Of a stretch of DNA of 64,000 nucleotides, positions 38,431-48,800 are shown piece after piece. The stretch spans positions 310,001 to 374,000 of the forward strand of contig NZ_CAJHCR010000004.1 of assembly GCF_904848585.1 (NCBI RefSeq), read 5' to 3'. The notes under the pieces are model-generated. The model saw only the letters and a list, made by a program, of their open reading frames with translations. It was not told the origin of the DNA and did no database searches. The position numbers were made by a program, and so were the translations under genes. The DNA comes from Paraburkholderia kirstenboschensis (GTDB lineage Bacteria; Pseudomonadota; Gammaproteobacteria; Burkholderiales; Burkholderiaceae). Position 1 is the stretch's first letter. Each line of letters starts with the position of its first letter.

Positions 38431-40287
38431 ATGCAACTTCGCTCGCCCTCCGGAATCGCCGCGCCGCGCATCGAGGACCTGATTGCCCGGCGTGATCTGT
38501 CCGCCGTATTCCAGCCGATCATCGACCTCGAGGACGGCGCGATCCTCGGCTACGAAGGCCTGATTCGCGGGCCGGCCGGCACATCGCTCGAAGCGCCATT
38601 CGCCCTCTTTTCGCAAGCGCTCGTGGAAGGCTGCGCGATCGAGCTTGAACAGGCCGCTGCGCGCGCCTGCATCGAAGCGTTCGCGCGGCTCGGCTACGAC
38701 GGCAAGCTGTTCCTGAACTTCAGCGCAGGCGCGCTTCGGCGTCTGGCCGACGCACCCGACGACACGCTCGCGCTGCTGCGCCATCGCGGCGTCGACCCGC
38801 AGCGCATCGTGATCGAGTTGACGGAGCAGAGCATGATTCCCGACGTGGGCAGTTTCCTGCCGGTGATCGCCACGTTGCGCACGGCAGGCGCGCAGTTCGC
38901 ACTCGACGATTACGGCACTGCGAACGCCAGCATGAATCTGTGGGTGCGACTCCAACCGGACGTCGTGAAAATCGACCGCTTCTTCATTCACGACATCGCC
39001 TGCGATCCCCTCAAGTTCGAGGCCGTTCGCGCAATGCAGCACTTCGCGAGCGCGAGCGGCGCGCGCCTCGTGGCCGAAGGCATCGAGAACGAGGCGGATC
39101 TGATCGTCGTGCGCGACATGGGGATCGGCTGCGGGCAAGGCTTTTTCTTTGGCCGTCCGCATGCGCAGCCGGCACGCAAAGTCACCGACGACGCCCGCGA
39201 CGCCCTGCGCGCTGGCCACATCGCCGTGTTTCCCGAGGCGACGCGCACGCTCGGCGGCGCGTCGCCATCGGGCGGCATGGCCTCGGAAAAGATGCTCGTG
39301 CACGCGCCCGCGCTGCCGCGCCAGGCGACCAACAACGACGTGCTCGAACTCTTCAACCGTCTGCCCGATCTGCACGCGGTCGCCGTGGTCGAGCATGACG
39401 AACCGGTTGCGCTGATCAACCGCCGCAGCTTCATGGACCGCTATGCGTTGCCGTATCACCGCGAGTTGTTCGGCAAGCGGCCATGCCTGCTTTTCGCGAA
39501 CGCCTCGCCGGTGGTGATAGAGAAATCGATGACCGTCGAGCAGATGGCCAAGCTCCTCGCAAGCGACGATCAGCGCTATCTCGCCGATGGCTTCGTCATC
39601 ACCGAAAACGGCAAGTATGCGGGGCTCGGCACCGGCGAGAACCTGGTGCGCGCGGTCACCGAGGTGCGCATCGAAGCGGCGCGCTACGCTAACCCGCTAA
39701 CGTTCCTGCCGGGCAACATTCCGATCAGTTCGCACATTGCGCGGCTCGTCGGCAATCACGCCGGTTTCTACGCCTGCTATGTGGACCTGAACCACTTCAA
39801 GCCTTTCAACGATCAATACGGTTACTGGCAAGGCGACGAGGTACTGAAGTTCGCCGCCGCGGTGCTCGCCGACGTCTGCGATCCGACGCGCGACTTTCTC
39901 GGTCACGTGGGCGGCGACGACTTCCTCATCCTGTTCCAGAGCGACGACTGGCGCGAGCGCGTGCTGCGCGCGATTCACGTGTTCAACGAGGGCGCGCAAC
40001 GCTTCTACGCGCCGACCGACCGTCTGGCCGGCGGCATTCACGGCGAAGACCGGCGCGGCAATCCGACCTTCTTCGGCTTCGTCACGATGGCAATTGGCTG
40101 CGTGCGCGTGGAGCCGGAGCCGACCGACGGCGCGTCGCTCTATAACAGCGAGGAAATCGCCTCAGTCGCGGCGCTGGCCAAGCGGCGCGCGAAGCTTGAG
40201 CCAAGCGGATTCGTGCTGATCGACGCCGCAGAAAGCGTGGCCTTGCTGCGCGGGCAGTCAGAAGCCTCGGCGACGCACGCCGACTGA
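38431..40287 (+). CDS. EAL-CBS-GGDEF cyclic-di-GMP signalling protein
   Basis: 618-aa cytoplasmic protein. The EAL phosphodiesterase domain (about residues 12-245) shows YEGLIRG as the EAL motif, LNFSAG, ELTEQ, LDDYG and KIDRFFI. A CBS-like pair lies at about 310-410, and a GGDEF domain from about 440 whose motif is GGDDF at residues 494-498. The RxxD inhibitory site is not present before it. The set of catalytic residues suggests an active phosphodiesterase, while the altered GGDDF may be active, or may only sense GTP. No membrane segment is seen. The promoter region holds the 11-bp repeat array. Confidence 0.92.
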   Translation: MQLRSPSGIAAPRIEDLIARRDLSAVFQPIIDLEDGAILGYEGLIRGPAGTSLEAPFALFSQALVEGCAIELEQAAARACIEAFARLGYDGKLFLNFSAGALRRLADAPDDTLALLRHRGVDPQRIVIELTEQSMIPDVGSFLPVIATLRTAGAQFALDDYGTANASMNLWVRLQPDVVKIDRFFIHDIACDPLKFEAVRAMQHFASASGARLVAEGIENEADLIVVRDMGIGCGQGFFFGRPHAQPARKVTDDARDALRAGHIAVFPEATRTLGGASPSGGMASEKMLVHAPALPRQATNNDVLELFNRLPDLHAVAVVEHDEPVALINRRSFMDRYALPYHRELFGKRPCLLFANASPVVIEKSMTVEQMAKLLASDDQRYLADGFVITENGKYAGLGTGENLVRAVTEVRIEAARYANPLTFLPGNIPISSHIARLVGNHAGFYACYVDLNHFKPFNDQYGYWQGDEVLKFAAAVLADVCDPTRDFLGHVGGDDFLILFQSDDWRERVLRAIHVFNEGAQRFYAPTDRLAGGIHGEDRRGNPTFFGFVTMAIGCVRVEPEPTDGASLYNSEEIASVAALAKRRAKLEPSGFVLIDAAESVALLRGQSEASATHAD

Positions 40288-40386
40288 CGAAGCGGCGCCG
40301 AGTGCTGGAAGGACCGAGTTTCCAGCCTTGCTACCGCCGTCACGGAAAGCCCGCCGCCACAGAGCTAACGCGCGGAAATCGCATTT

Positions 40387-40406
40387 GTTTAGCAATTTTA
40401 CTAAAC
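40387..40406. promoter_or_regulatory. Operator of the LacI-AGE-PfkB operon
   Basis: GTTTAG-CAATTTTA-CTAAAC is a perfect dyad with 6-bp arms, 141 bp before the lacI-type gene. A related half-site, GTTTTACTATAC, lies at 40484-40495 and overlaps a TATACAAT -10 box. Two such sites spaced by about nine to ten helical turns suggest auto-repression by looping. Confidence 0.6.
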
Positions 40407-40489
40407 GAAGAAATGTGAAAAAGGCCAGCATATACGGGTATTTACCGGTGCCTGCCACCACGCTTTGAAGCTGTTTGACGGCTGTTTTA

Positions 40490-40497
40490 CTATACAA
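40490..40497 (+). promoter_or_regulatory. Candidate -10 box of the sugar operon
   Basis: CTATACAATC contains TATACAAT-like spacing 50 bp before the lacI-type ATG and overlaps an operator half-site. A matching -35 (TTGAAG or TTGACG near 40465-40480) is only approximate. Confidence 0.45.
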
Positions 40498-40547
40498 TCG
40501 CCCGGACCAAAACACGTGCGGCCGCTCTGTCACGGCCACCTGCTTCG

Positions 40548-41534
40548 ATGGCGATAACTATCCGCGACGTCGCGCGTGCGGCCAGCGTGTCGATCGGCAC
40601 CGTCTCACGCGCACTGAAAAACCAGCCGGGCCTTTCCGAGGCCACACGCGTGCGCGTAGTAGAGGCGGCGCGCGAACTGGGCTATGACGCCGGGCAATTG
40701 CGTCCGCGCATCCGCCGTCTGACGTTCCTGCTGCACCGCCAGCACAACAACTTCGCCGTCAGCCCGTTCTTTTCGCACGTTTTGCACGGCGTGGAAGACG
40801 CCTGCCGCGAGCGCGGGATCGTGCCCTCGGTGCTGACCGCCGGTCCCACCGAAGACGTAATCCAGCAGATGCGCCTGCATGCGCCCGACGCCGTCGCGAT
40901 CGCAGGCTTCGTCGAACCGGAGACGCTTGCCACGCTCGTCGCGATGCAGCGCCCGCTCGTGCTGATCGATCTCTGGGCGCCGGGTTTGCGTTCGGTCAAT
41001 CTCGACAACGCTGCCGGCGCCGCGCTTGCTATGCGGCATCTGTTCGAACAGGGGCGCAAGCGGGTGGCGTTCATCGGCGGATCGCTCGCGCACTTCAGCA
41101 TCGCCCAGCGCGCGCTCGGGTATCGGCGTGCGTTTTTCGAAGCGGGACTCCTGTTCGACCCGTCGCTCGAAGTCACAATCGACGCCGGACTCGACCCCGA
41201 CAGCGGCGCGGCCCGAGCGATGCAGCAACTGCTCGATGCGCCCGGCCCACGCCCCGACGCCGTGTTCGCCTACAACGACGCCGCCGCGCTCGCGGCGCTG
41301 CGCGCCTGTTCCGCGCGCGGTGTGCGCGTGCCCGAGGACATCGCCATCATCGGCTTCGACGACATTCCCGCCGCCGCTCACGCCACGCCGCCGCTGTCCA
41401 CCATCGCGGTCGACAAGGAAGCGCTCGGCCGCCGCGGCGTCGAGTTGCTACTCGAAGACGCGCCCGCCGAAACAGAAGTCCGCTTGCCCGTTCATCTCAT
41501 TGCCCGTGCCAGTACTTTGGTGAGAACGCCATGA
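40548..41534 (+). CDS. LacI-family transcriptional regulator
   Basis: 328-aa sugar-responsive repressor. The helix-turn-helix and hinge region occupy residues 3-55 (TIRDVARAASVSIGTVSRALKN), and a periplasmic-binding-like effector domain follows with AFIGG, FAYNDAAALAALRA and IGFDDIPAA. It is the first gene of an operon, overlapping the AGE-family gene by 4 bp (ATGA), and probably controls it through the dyad at 40387-40406. Confidence 0.93.
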   Translation: MAITIRDVARAASVSIGTVSRALKNQPGLSEATRVRVVEAARELGYDAGQLRPRIRRLTFLLHRQHNNFAVSPFFSHVLHGVEDACRERGIVPSVLTAGPTEDVIQQMRLHAPDAVAIAGFVEPETLATLVAMQRPLVLIDLWAPGLRSVNLDNAAGAALAMRHLFEQGRKRVAFIGGSLAHFSIAQRALGYRRAFFEAGLLFDPSLEVTIDAGLDPDSGAARAMQQLLDAPGPRPDAVFAYNDAAALAALRACSARGVRVPEDIAIIGFDDIPAAAHATPPLSTIAVDKEALGRRGVELLLEDAPAETEVRLPVHLIARASTLVRTP

Positions 41535-42814
41535 CGCTATCCGCTACGCCTCCTTCCGCCAACGGCGCGCCCGCCGTGCCGCCCGTCGCCAGCTTTCGCA
41601 GCCGCGAGTTTCTGCTCTCGCACGTCGAGGACACGCTGCGCTTTTACGCGCCCAATGTGCTCGATCCGAGCGGCGGCTTCTTCCATTTTTTCCGCGACGA
41701 CGGTTCCGTCTACGACAAGACCACGCGGCATCTGGTGAGCAGCTGCCGCTACGTCTTCAACTACGCAATGGCGTATCGCCAGTTCGGCGACCCGAAGCAT
41801 CTGGAATACGCGCGCCACGGCGTGCGCTTTCTGCGCGACGCGCATTGGGACGCGCAGCACGAAGGTTACGACTGGGAGATCGAATGGAGCGACGGCAAAA
41901 AGCGCACGCTCGACGCCACGCGCCACTGCTATGGCCTCGCGTTCGTGCTGCTCGCGTACTCGCATGCGGCGATGGCCGGCATCGAGGAAGCGAAGCCGAT
42001 GATCGGCGCGACCTTCGAGTTGATGGAGCATCGCTTCTGGGACGCCGCCGCCGGTCTCTATGCCGACGAGGCATCGCCCGAATGGCGCGTGAGCTCATAT
42101 CGCGGGCAGAACGCGAACATGCACACCACCGAGGCCTTGCTCGCCGCTCACGAAGCGACCGGCCACCTCGTGTATCTTGACCGCGCCGAGCGCGTCGCGT
42201 CGAACATCACGCTGCGTCAGGCGAAGCTGTCGCAAGGGCTCGTGTGGGAGCACTTTCACGCAGACTGGTCGGTCGACTGGCACTACAACGAGGAAGACAG
42301 CTCGAACATTTTCCGTCCGTGGGGTTTCCAGCCTGGGCATCAAACGGAATGGGCGAAGCTGCTGCTGATTCTCGAGCGCTACCGTCCGTTGCCCTGGCTC
42401 TTGCCGCGCGCAATCGAACTGTTCGACGCCGCGATGACGCACGCATGGGACGAAGACCACGGCGGCCTGTATTACGGCTTCGGCCCGGACGGCACCGTGT
42501 GCGACCACGACAAGTACTTCTGGGTGCAGGCGGAGACTTTCGCGACCGCCGCGCTGCTCGGCAAGCGCACCGGCAACGAACGCTTCTGGGACTGGTACGA
42601 CGAGATCTGGCGCTATAGCTGGGCGCACTTCGTCGATCACAAATACGGTGCGTGGTATCGCATCCTCACCTGCGACAACCGCAAATACAGCGACGAAAAG
42701 AGTCCGGCCGGCAAGACCGACTATCACACCATGGGCGCGTGCTATGAAGTGCTGACGCACGCGCTGGCCGAAGGCCCGACCGCCGCGGCTGTCTCCACGG
42801 AGCACGCAAAATGA
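41531..42814 (+). CDS. AGE-family epimerase/isomerase (mannose isomerase-like)
   Basis: 427-aa (alpha/alpha)6-barrel enzyme of the N-acylglucosamine 2-epimerase family. Family His-containing motifs are present: GQNANMHTTEALLAA, WGFQPGHQTEWAKLL and DYHTMGACYEVL. The family includes mannose isomerase, YihS and sugar epimerases. In this operon a kinase of fructokinase type follows, so conversion of an aldose such as mannose to fructose is the best guess. Coupled to both neighbours by ATGA overlaps. Confidence 0.9.
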   Translation: MTLSATPPSANGAPAVPPVASFRSREFLLSHVEDTLRFYAPNVLDPSGGFFHFFRDDGSVYDKTTRHLVSSCRYVFNYAMAYRQFGDPKHLEYARHGVRFLRDAHWDAQHEGYDWEIEWSDGKKRTLDATRHCYGLAFVLLAYSHAAMAGIEEAKPMIGATFELMEHRFWDAAAGLYADEASPEWRVSSYRGQNANMHTTEALLAAHEATGHLVYLDRAERVASNITLRQAKLSQGLVWEHFHADWSVDWHYNEEDSSNIFRPWGFQPGHQTEWAKLLLILERYRPLPWLLPRAIELFDAAMTHAWDEDHGGLYYGFGPDGTVCDHDKYFWVQAETFATAALLGKRTGNERFWDWYDEIWRYSWAHFVDHKYGAWYRILTCDNRKYSDEKSPAGKTDYHTMGACYEVLTHALAEGPTAAAVSTEHAK

Positions 42815-43722
42815 GCCACGTGAACAACGAACTGCCCGTCTTCGTTTCGGCGGGCGATATCCTCACCGATCTCGTGCGCACGGGCGCCTCGCAATGGCTG
42901 TCGCGTCCCGGCGGCGCGGGCTGGAACGTCGCGCGTTGCGTCGCGCGGCTCGGCTTGCCGACCGCATGCGCGGGCTCGCTCGGCGTCGACAATTTCTCCG
43001 ACGAACTGTGGGACGCGAGCGTCGCGGCCGGGCTCGACATGCGCTTCATGCAGCGCGTGGAGCGCCCGCCTTTGCTCGCGATCGTTCATCGCACGCATCC
43101 GCCTGCTTACTTTTTCATGGGCGAGAACGGCGCCGATCTCGCCTTCGATCCCGCGCATCTGCCGGCAGGCTGGATGCAGCAGGTGAAGTGGGCGCACTTC
43201 GGCTGCATCAGCCTCGTGCGGCAGCCGCTCGGCGATACGCTCGCCCGGTTGGCCGCCGAATTGCGTTCGCGCGGCGTGAAGATCAGTTTCGATCCGAACT
43301 ACCGGAATCTGATGGAGCACGGATACGAACCCACGCTACGCAAAATGGCCGCGCTCGCGGACCTCATCAAGGTATCGGACGAAGACCTGCGCCTGCTCTT
43401 CAAGGCCGACGACGAAGCGCATGCGCTTGCCCAATTGCGCGCGATGAATCCGTCCGCCACCGTGCTCGTCACCCGCGGACCGGAAACGGCTCTGCTGATC
43501 GACGGCGCGGCGACCTTCGAGGCGCGCCCGCCGCGCGTCGAGGTGGTGGATACGGTCGGCGCCGGCGATGCGTCCATCGGCGGCTTGCTGTTCAGTCTGA
43601 TGACCGCTTCGCAGCGGGCGTGGCCGGAGCATCTGGCGTTCGCGCTGGCGGCCGGCGCGGCGGCCTGCCGGCACGCGGGCGCGCATGCGCCGTCGCTGGA
43701 TGAAGTCGTCGCGCTGCTGTAA
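42811..43722 (+). CDS. PfkB-family carbohydrate kinase
   Basis: 303-aa ribokinase-type sugar kinase. Motifs are GGAGWNVARCVARLG near the N terminus, FDPNYR, VTRGPE, and the C-terminal DTVGAGDASIGG with catalytic Asp at about residue 253. It overlaps the AGE-family gene by 4 bp and closes the LacI-controlled operon. A fructokinase role (phosphorylating the ketose made by the AGE enzyme) is inferred from context. Confidence 0.92.
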   Translation: MSHVNNELPVFVSAGDILTDLVRTGASQWLSRPGGAGWNVARCVARLGLPTACAGSLGVDNFSDELWDASVAAGLDMRFMQRVERPPLLAIVHRTHPPAYFFMGENGADLAFDPAHLPAGWMQQVKWAHFGCISLVRQPLGDTLARLAAELRSRGVKISFDPNYRNLMEHGYEPTLRKMAALADLIKVSDEDLRLLFKADDEAHALAQLRAMNPSATVLVTRGPETALLIDGAATFEARPPRVEVVDTVGAGDASIGGLLFSLMTASQRAWPEHLAFALAAGAAACRHAGAHAPSLDEVVALL

Positions 43723-43853
43723 CGATTGGACGTTATCTTTTCCGCTGGACAGGCGCGCGTCGTCGCGAGGCGCCGCGCCGCGGGGCTTCAGCCGAAGCGC
43801 CATCGCCGTGCTACGATGAAAAGACCGGAACCTTTGGAACAAGGAGCGACGCC

Positions 43854-44084
43854 ATGGAGGACATCACCTACACCAAAGGCATCTACACGGCCACTGCGTC
43901 GGTAAGAGAGCTCGACTCGGATACGTGGCAAGGCGTGGTCACACTCGCGCGCGACGAAGGCGAGGCGAGCCAGGACCAGGAAACCACGGTCTACGAAGTC
44001 GAAGCTACCTCGTCCACACCGGGCGAGGCACTGGAAGAAGCGAAGGCGCTCGCTCATCGCATACTCGGGGAAATCGAACTCTAG
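43854..44084 (+). CDS. Hypothetical protein, small and acidic
   Basis: 76-aa acidic protein with a good ribosome site (AAGGAG) before the ATG. The sequence reads as a small beta-rich domain with an amphipathic C-terminal helix (TPGEALEEAKALAHRILGEI). No family is recognised. A second small protein, 59 bp further on, is of similar length and general composition, and the two may be co-transcribed. Confidence 0.7.
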   Translation: MEDITYTKGIYTATASVRELDSDTWQGVVTLARDEGEASQDQETTVYEVEATSSTPGEALEEAKALAHRILGEIEL

Positions 44085-44143
44085 GCAGACCGGCGCGGCG
44101 CATCTCGCGGCGCGCCACCTGAACGCAATGGTCGGAGGCGATC

Positions 44144-44389
44144 ATGGTTGAGCAGCTCTTCCTCTACGGCGTGTACTCGATTCACGTCCGCCCAATCGAA
44201 CTCAGCGGCGCGCGCTGGGACGCGGAATACGAAATCAGGCATCGGGAGAAAGCGGTCAAGCCGTGGACGACCATCGGCGGCGACAACGGTTACGCCGACG
44301 AAGCACAAGCCATCGCTGTGGCACACCAGCAAGCCGTCGACGACATCGAGCACGGCGCAGGCATTCCGAAGCCGCGAGCATTTCCGTAA
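44144..44389 (+). CDS. Hypothetical protein, small
   Basis: 81-aa protein preceded by GGAGG. The sequence (YSIHVRPIELSGARWDAEYEI, then a DEAQAIAVAHQQAVDDIEHG helix) looks like a beta-sheet followed by an amphipathic helix, as in the neighbouring 76-aa protein, although sequence identity between them is low by eye. Function unknown. Confidence 0.7.
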   Translation: MVEQLFLYGVYSIHVRPIELSGARWDAEYEIRHREKAVKPWTTIGGDNGYADEAQAIAVAHQQAVDDIEHGAGIPKPRAFP

Positions 44390-44627
44390 AGCGGAGCACA
44401 GGCCGTCTGCGTCAGTGTTAGCGCTGGCGTCAGCGCTAGCAGCGCATGGTAAACGGCATCTGAACGCGGCATTCAGCGCGTTCAAGAACCACTGAAGCGC
44501 CCCCGCCGCACCGCCACGGCACGGAAAACGCACACCTTCCTTCGCCCTGTTCGACGCGCCGAAGATCGCGCTCCGCGAGCGAGGCCGCGTGCTACGCTTG
44601 CGCCGTTTTCATCTCCACGAGTACGCG

Positions 44628-45590
44628 ATGGCTACTGAACCGTCGGACCGTTTTGCCCGCATCGGACGGGCGGAAGTGAGCGCCGAAACAGGCCCTTCGC
44701 GCGGCAGCCGCGAACTGCGTCTGGACGACCGCGTGGTGATCGCGCACGGCATGCCGACGCGATTCTGGCAGGATCTTTATCACCGCGCGCTGGTGGTGCG
44801 CTGGCCGATGTTTTTCGTCAGCCTGGCGGTGATCTTCCTGTTGCTGAACACCACATTCGCCGCGCTCTATATGCTCGGCAACGCGGCCATTGCGAATCAG
44901 TACCCGCCGGGGTTCGGCGGTGCGTTTTTCTTCAGCGTCGAAACGCTGGCCACCGTCGGCTACGGCGACATGCATCCGCAAACGGTGTACGCGCACTGGA
45001 TCGCGACGCTCGAAATCTTCGTCGGTATGTCGAGCATTGCGTTGGCGACGGGTCTGATTTTCGCGCGCTTCTCTCGTCCGCACGCGAAGATCATGTTCGC
45101 GCGCTACGCGATCATCCGGCCGCTGGACGGTCACATGACCTTGATGGTCCGCTCGGCCAACGGGCGTCAGAACGTGATCGCCGAAGCGCATGCACGGCTG
45201 CGCATTCTGCGCCGCGAAACGACTCCCGAAGGTTATACGCTGCGCAAGCTTTATGACCTCGCACTCGTGCGCGACCAGCATCCGGTCTTCAAGCTCGGCT
45301 GGAGCATCATGCATGTGATCGACGAAACCAGTCCACTCTTCGGCGAAACAGCCGAAACGCTAAAAGCGCGCGACACGTCGCTGCTGCTCACGCTGGAAGG
45401 CGTCGACGAATCGACGTCGCAGACCATGCAGGCACGCCACATGTGGACGTGCGACCAGATCTACTGGCAGCACCGTTTTGTCGACATCATGAGCGAACGC
45501 GACGGCGTGAGCCATATCGACTATTCGCATTTTCATGAGATCGTGCCGCTGGATGAAGCACCTGTGACAGCCGCCGTCTCGAGCATTTGA
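44628..45590 (+). CDS. KirBac-type inward-rectifier potassium channel
   Basis: 320-aa potassium channel very close to KirBac1.1 of Burkholderia pseudomallei. Two membrane helices flank the selectivity filter TVGYGD (residues 109-114), followed by the long cytoplasmic immunoglobulin-like domain (IIRPLDGHMTLMVRSANGRQNVIAEA, HVIDETSPLFGET). ATG at 44628 is chosen because homology starts about there; a frame 13 codons longer exists. Gene lies alone between small hypothetical genes and the oxidoreductase gene. Confidence 0.95.
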   Translation: MATEPSDRFARIGRAEVSAETGPSRGSRELRLDDRVVIAHGMPTRFWQDLYHRALVVRWPMFFVSLAVIFLLLNTTFAALYMLGNAAIANQYPPGFGGAFFFSVETLATVGYGDMHPQTVYAHWIATLEIFVGMSSIALATGLIFARFSRPHAKIMFARYAIIRPLDGHMTLMVRSANGRQNVIAEAHARLRILRRETTPEGYTLRKLYDLALVRDQHPVFKLGWSIMHVIDETSPLFGETAETLKARDTSLLLTLEGVDESTSQTMQARHMWTCDQIYWQHRFVDIMSERDGVSHIDYSHFHEIVPLDEAPVTAAVSSI

Positions 45591-45852
45591 TCGGGCAAAC
45601 CAAAGCCGGGCCATTGCCTGCATCGCCCCAGGGCATACCCGCAGCCACCGTTTGCGTGGCATATCTATCTCAAAAGCGGCTTAAAACCGGTCGCTCCTCG
45701 CGCTCATTCGCTGACGCAGGAGCAAAGTAGAAAAAATCCACTCCGATTGGCGCTAAAAAATAGAGTCTCTTTCGCTGCGGCACCTCGGCGTCCCGAGGAC
45801 GCGCGCCGAATGCACAACAGCAACCATCACGCATGGGATTGGAGACTCACCT

Positions 45853-48800
45853 ATGACCGCTCGTCTGCCCATCGACGGCACGCCCGCACTTTCCGACTAC
45901 AAGCTGTCCGACAATCTCACCGCGACCCGCGGCCGGATTTTTCTGACCGGCACCCAGGCGCTGGTGCGCCTCGCGCTCATGCAGCGCTCACTCGACCAGG
46001 CGCGCGGCATGAACACCGCGGGCTTTATCAGCGGCTATCGGGGCTCGCCGCTCGGCATGGTCGATCAGCAATTGTGGAAAGCGAAGAAACTGCTCAGCGC
46101 GGGCGATATTCGCTTCCTGCCCGCCATCAATGAAGAACTCGGCGGCACCGCCGTGCTCGGCACGCAGCGCGTGGAAGCGGACCCGGAGCGCACCGTCGAA
46201 GGCGTGTTCGCGATGTGGTACGGCAAGGGCCCCGGCGTGGATCGCGCGGGCGACGCGCTGAAGCACGGCAACGCGTACGGCTCGTCGCCGCACGGCGGCG
46301 TGCTGGTCGTGGCCGGCGACGACCACGGCTGCGTGTCTTCGTCGATGCCGCATCAAAGCGACTTTGCGATGATGGCGTGGCACATGCCGGTCGTGAATCC
46401 GTCGAACATTGCGGACATGCTCGAATTCGGGCTGTACGGCTGGGCGCTGTCGCGCTTTTCGGGCGCGTGGGTCGGCTACAAGGCGATCTCCGAAACGGTC
46501 GAATCCGGCTCGACGGTCGACCTGGATGCGCTGCGAACCGACTGGACCGCACCGGAGGATTTCGAAGCACCGTCGGGCGGCTTGCATAATCGCTGGCCTG
46601 ATCTGCCGAGCCTCACCATCGAATCGCGAATGCACGCGAAGCTCGACGCCGTACGTCACTTTGCCAAAACCAACAGCATCGACAAATGGATCGCGCCGAG
46701 CCCGCATGCGGACGTGGGCATCGTCACATGCGGCAAGGCGCATCTGGACTTGATGGAAACGTTGCGCCGCCTCGACCTGACCGTCGCCGATCTCGACGCG
46801 GCCGGTGTGCGTATCTACAAAGTGGGCTTGTCGTTCCCGCTGGAAATGACGCGCATCGACACGTTCGTCGCAGGTCTTTCCGAAGTGCTCGTGATCGAGG
46901 AGAAAGGCCCGGTCATCGAGCAGCAGATCAAGGACTATCTGTACAACCGTACGCAAGGTGCGCGGCCGGCCGTGATCGGCAAGCACGCGCAAGACGGCAG
47001 CATGCTGCTCTCGTCGCTAGGCGAATTGCGGCCTTCGCGCATCTTGCCGGTGTTCGCCAACTGGCTCGCGAAGCACAAGCCGGCGCTCGATCGCCGCGAA
47101 CGCGTGGTCGATCTGGTCGCGCCGCAAATTCTCTCCAACGCCGCGGACAGCGTGAAGCGCACGCCGTATTTCTGCTCGGGCTGTCCGCACAACACGTCGA
47201 CGAAAGTGCCTGAAGGCTCGATTGCGCAAGCAGGCATCGGCTGTCACTTCATGGCTTCGTGGATGGAGCGCGACACCACCGGTCTCATTCAGATGGGCGG
47301 CGAAGGCGTGGACTGGGCGTCGCATTCGATGTTCACGAAAACGCGTCACGTCTTCCAGAATCTCGGCGACGGTACGTACTTTCACTCCGGCATTCTCGCG
47401 ATCCGTCAGGCGGTCGCGGCGAAAGCCACCATCACCTACAAGATTCTCTACAACGACGCCGTCGCGATGACGGGCGGCCAGCCCGTGGACGGCAGCATCT
47501 CCGTGCCGCAGATCGCGCGTCAGGTGGAAGCCGAAGGCGTGTCGCGCTTCGTCGTGGTCAGCGACGAGCCGGAGAAATACGACGGCCATCACGATCTTTT
47601 CCCGAAGGGCACGACGTTCCATCACCGTAGCGAAATGGACACCGTGCAGCGCGAATTGCGCGACACCGACGGCGTGACCGTACTGATCTACGACCAGACG
47701 TGCGCCGCCGAAAAACGGCGTCGCCGCAAAAAGGGCGAATTCCCCGATCCGGACAAACGCCTCTTCATCAACGAAGAGGTCTGCGAAGGCTGCGGCGATT
47801 GCGGCGTGCAGTCCAATTGCCTGTCGGTTGAACCCGTCGAAACAGCATTGGGACGCAAGCGTCGCATCGATCAATCGTCGTGCAATAAAGACTACTCATG
47901 CGTGAACGGCTTTTGCCCGAGCTTCGTGACAGTCGAAGGCGGCAAGCTGAAGAAAGCCGCGGGCGCCGCGTTCGATCCGCAAGCATTGGCTGAGCGCGTC
48001 AACGCGTTGCGGCTACCCGCCACGCAGCTCGATGCCGCACCGTACGACATCCTAGTAACGGGTGTCGGCGGCACGGGCGTCGTGACGGTCGGCGCGTTGA
48101 TCAGCATGGCTGCGCATCTGGAAGGCAAGAGCGCGTCGGTGCTCGACTTCATGGGCTTTGCGCAAAAGGGCGGCTCGGTGTTGTCGTTCGTGCGCTTTGC
48201 TGCGCGCGACGAGTGGCTCAACCAGGTTCGCATCGACACGCAGCAAGCGGACGTGCTGCTCGCCTGCGACATGGTGGTCGGCGCGAGCGCCGATGCATTG
48301 CAGACGGTGCGTCATGGCCGCACGCGCATCGTCGTCAACACGCATGCCATTCCGAACGCCACGTTCGTGCAGAACCCGGACGCTACGCTGCATGCCGACG
48401 CGTTGATCGACAAGATGCGCCATGCAGCCGGCGCTGAACGCATGTCGACTTGCGACGCGCAGGCGCTCGCCACGCGTTTTCTCGGCGACACCATCGGCGC
48501 TAACATTCTGATGCTCGGTTATGCGTGGCAGCTTGGACTCGTGCCCGTGTCGTTCGGCGCGTTGATGCTCGCAATCGAACTGAACAACGTGGCTGTGCAG
48601 ATGAATCAACTGGCGTTTTCCATCGGCCGGCTCGCTGCGGAAGATCCTGCCGCGCTCGAATCGCTGTGGCAGGCGCGGCATGCCGCGAAGCAGACGGTGC
48701 GCGTAGATACACTCGACGAACTGATTGCGCATCGCGAAGGCCGTCTGCAAATTTACGGCGGCGCAAGCTATGTGAAGCGCTACCGTGCGCTGGTCGATGC

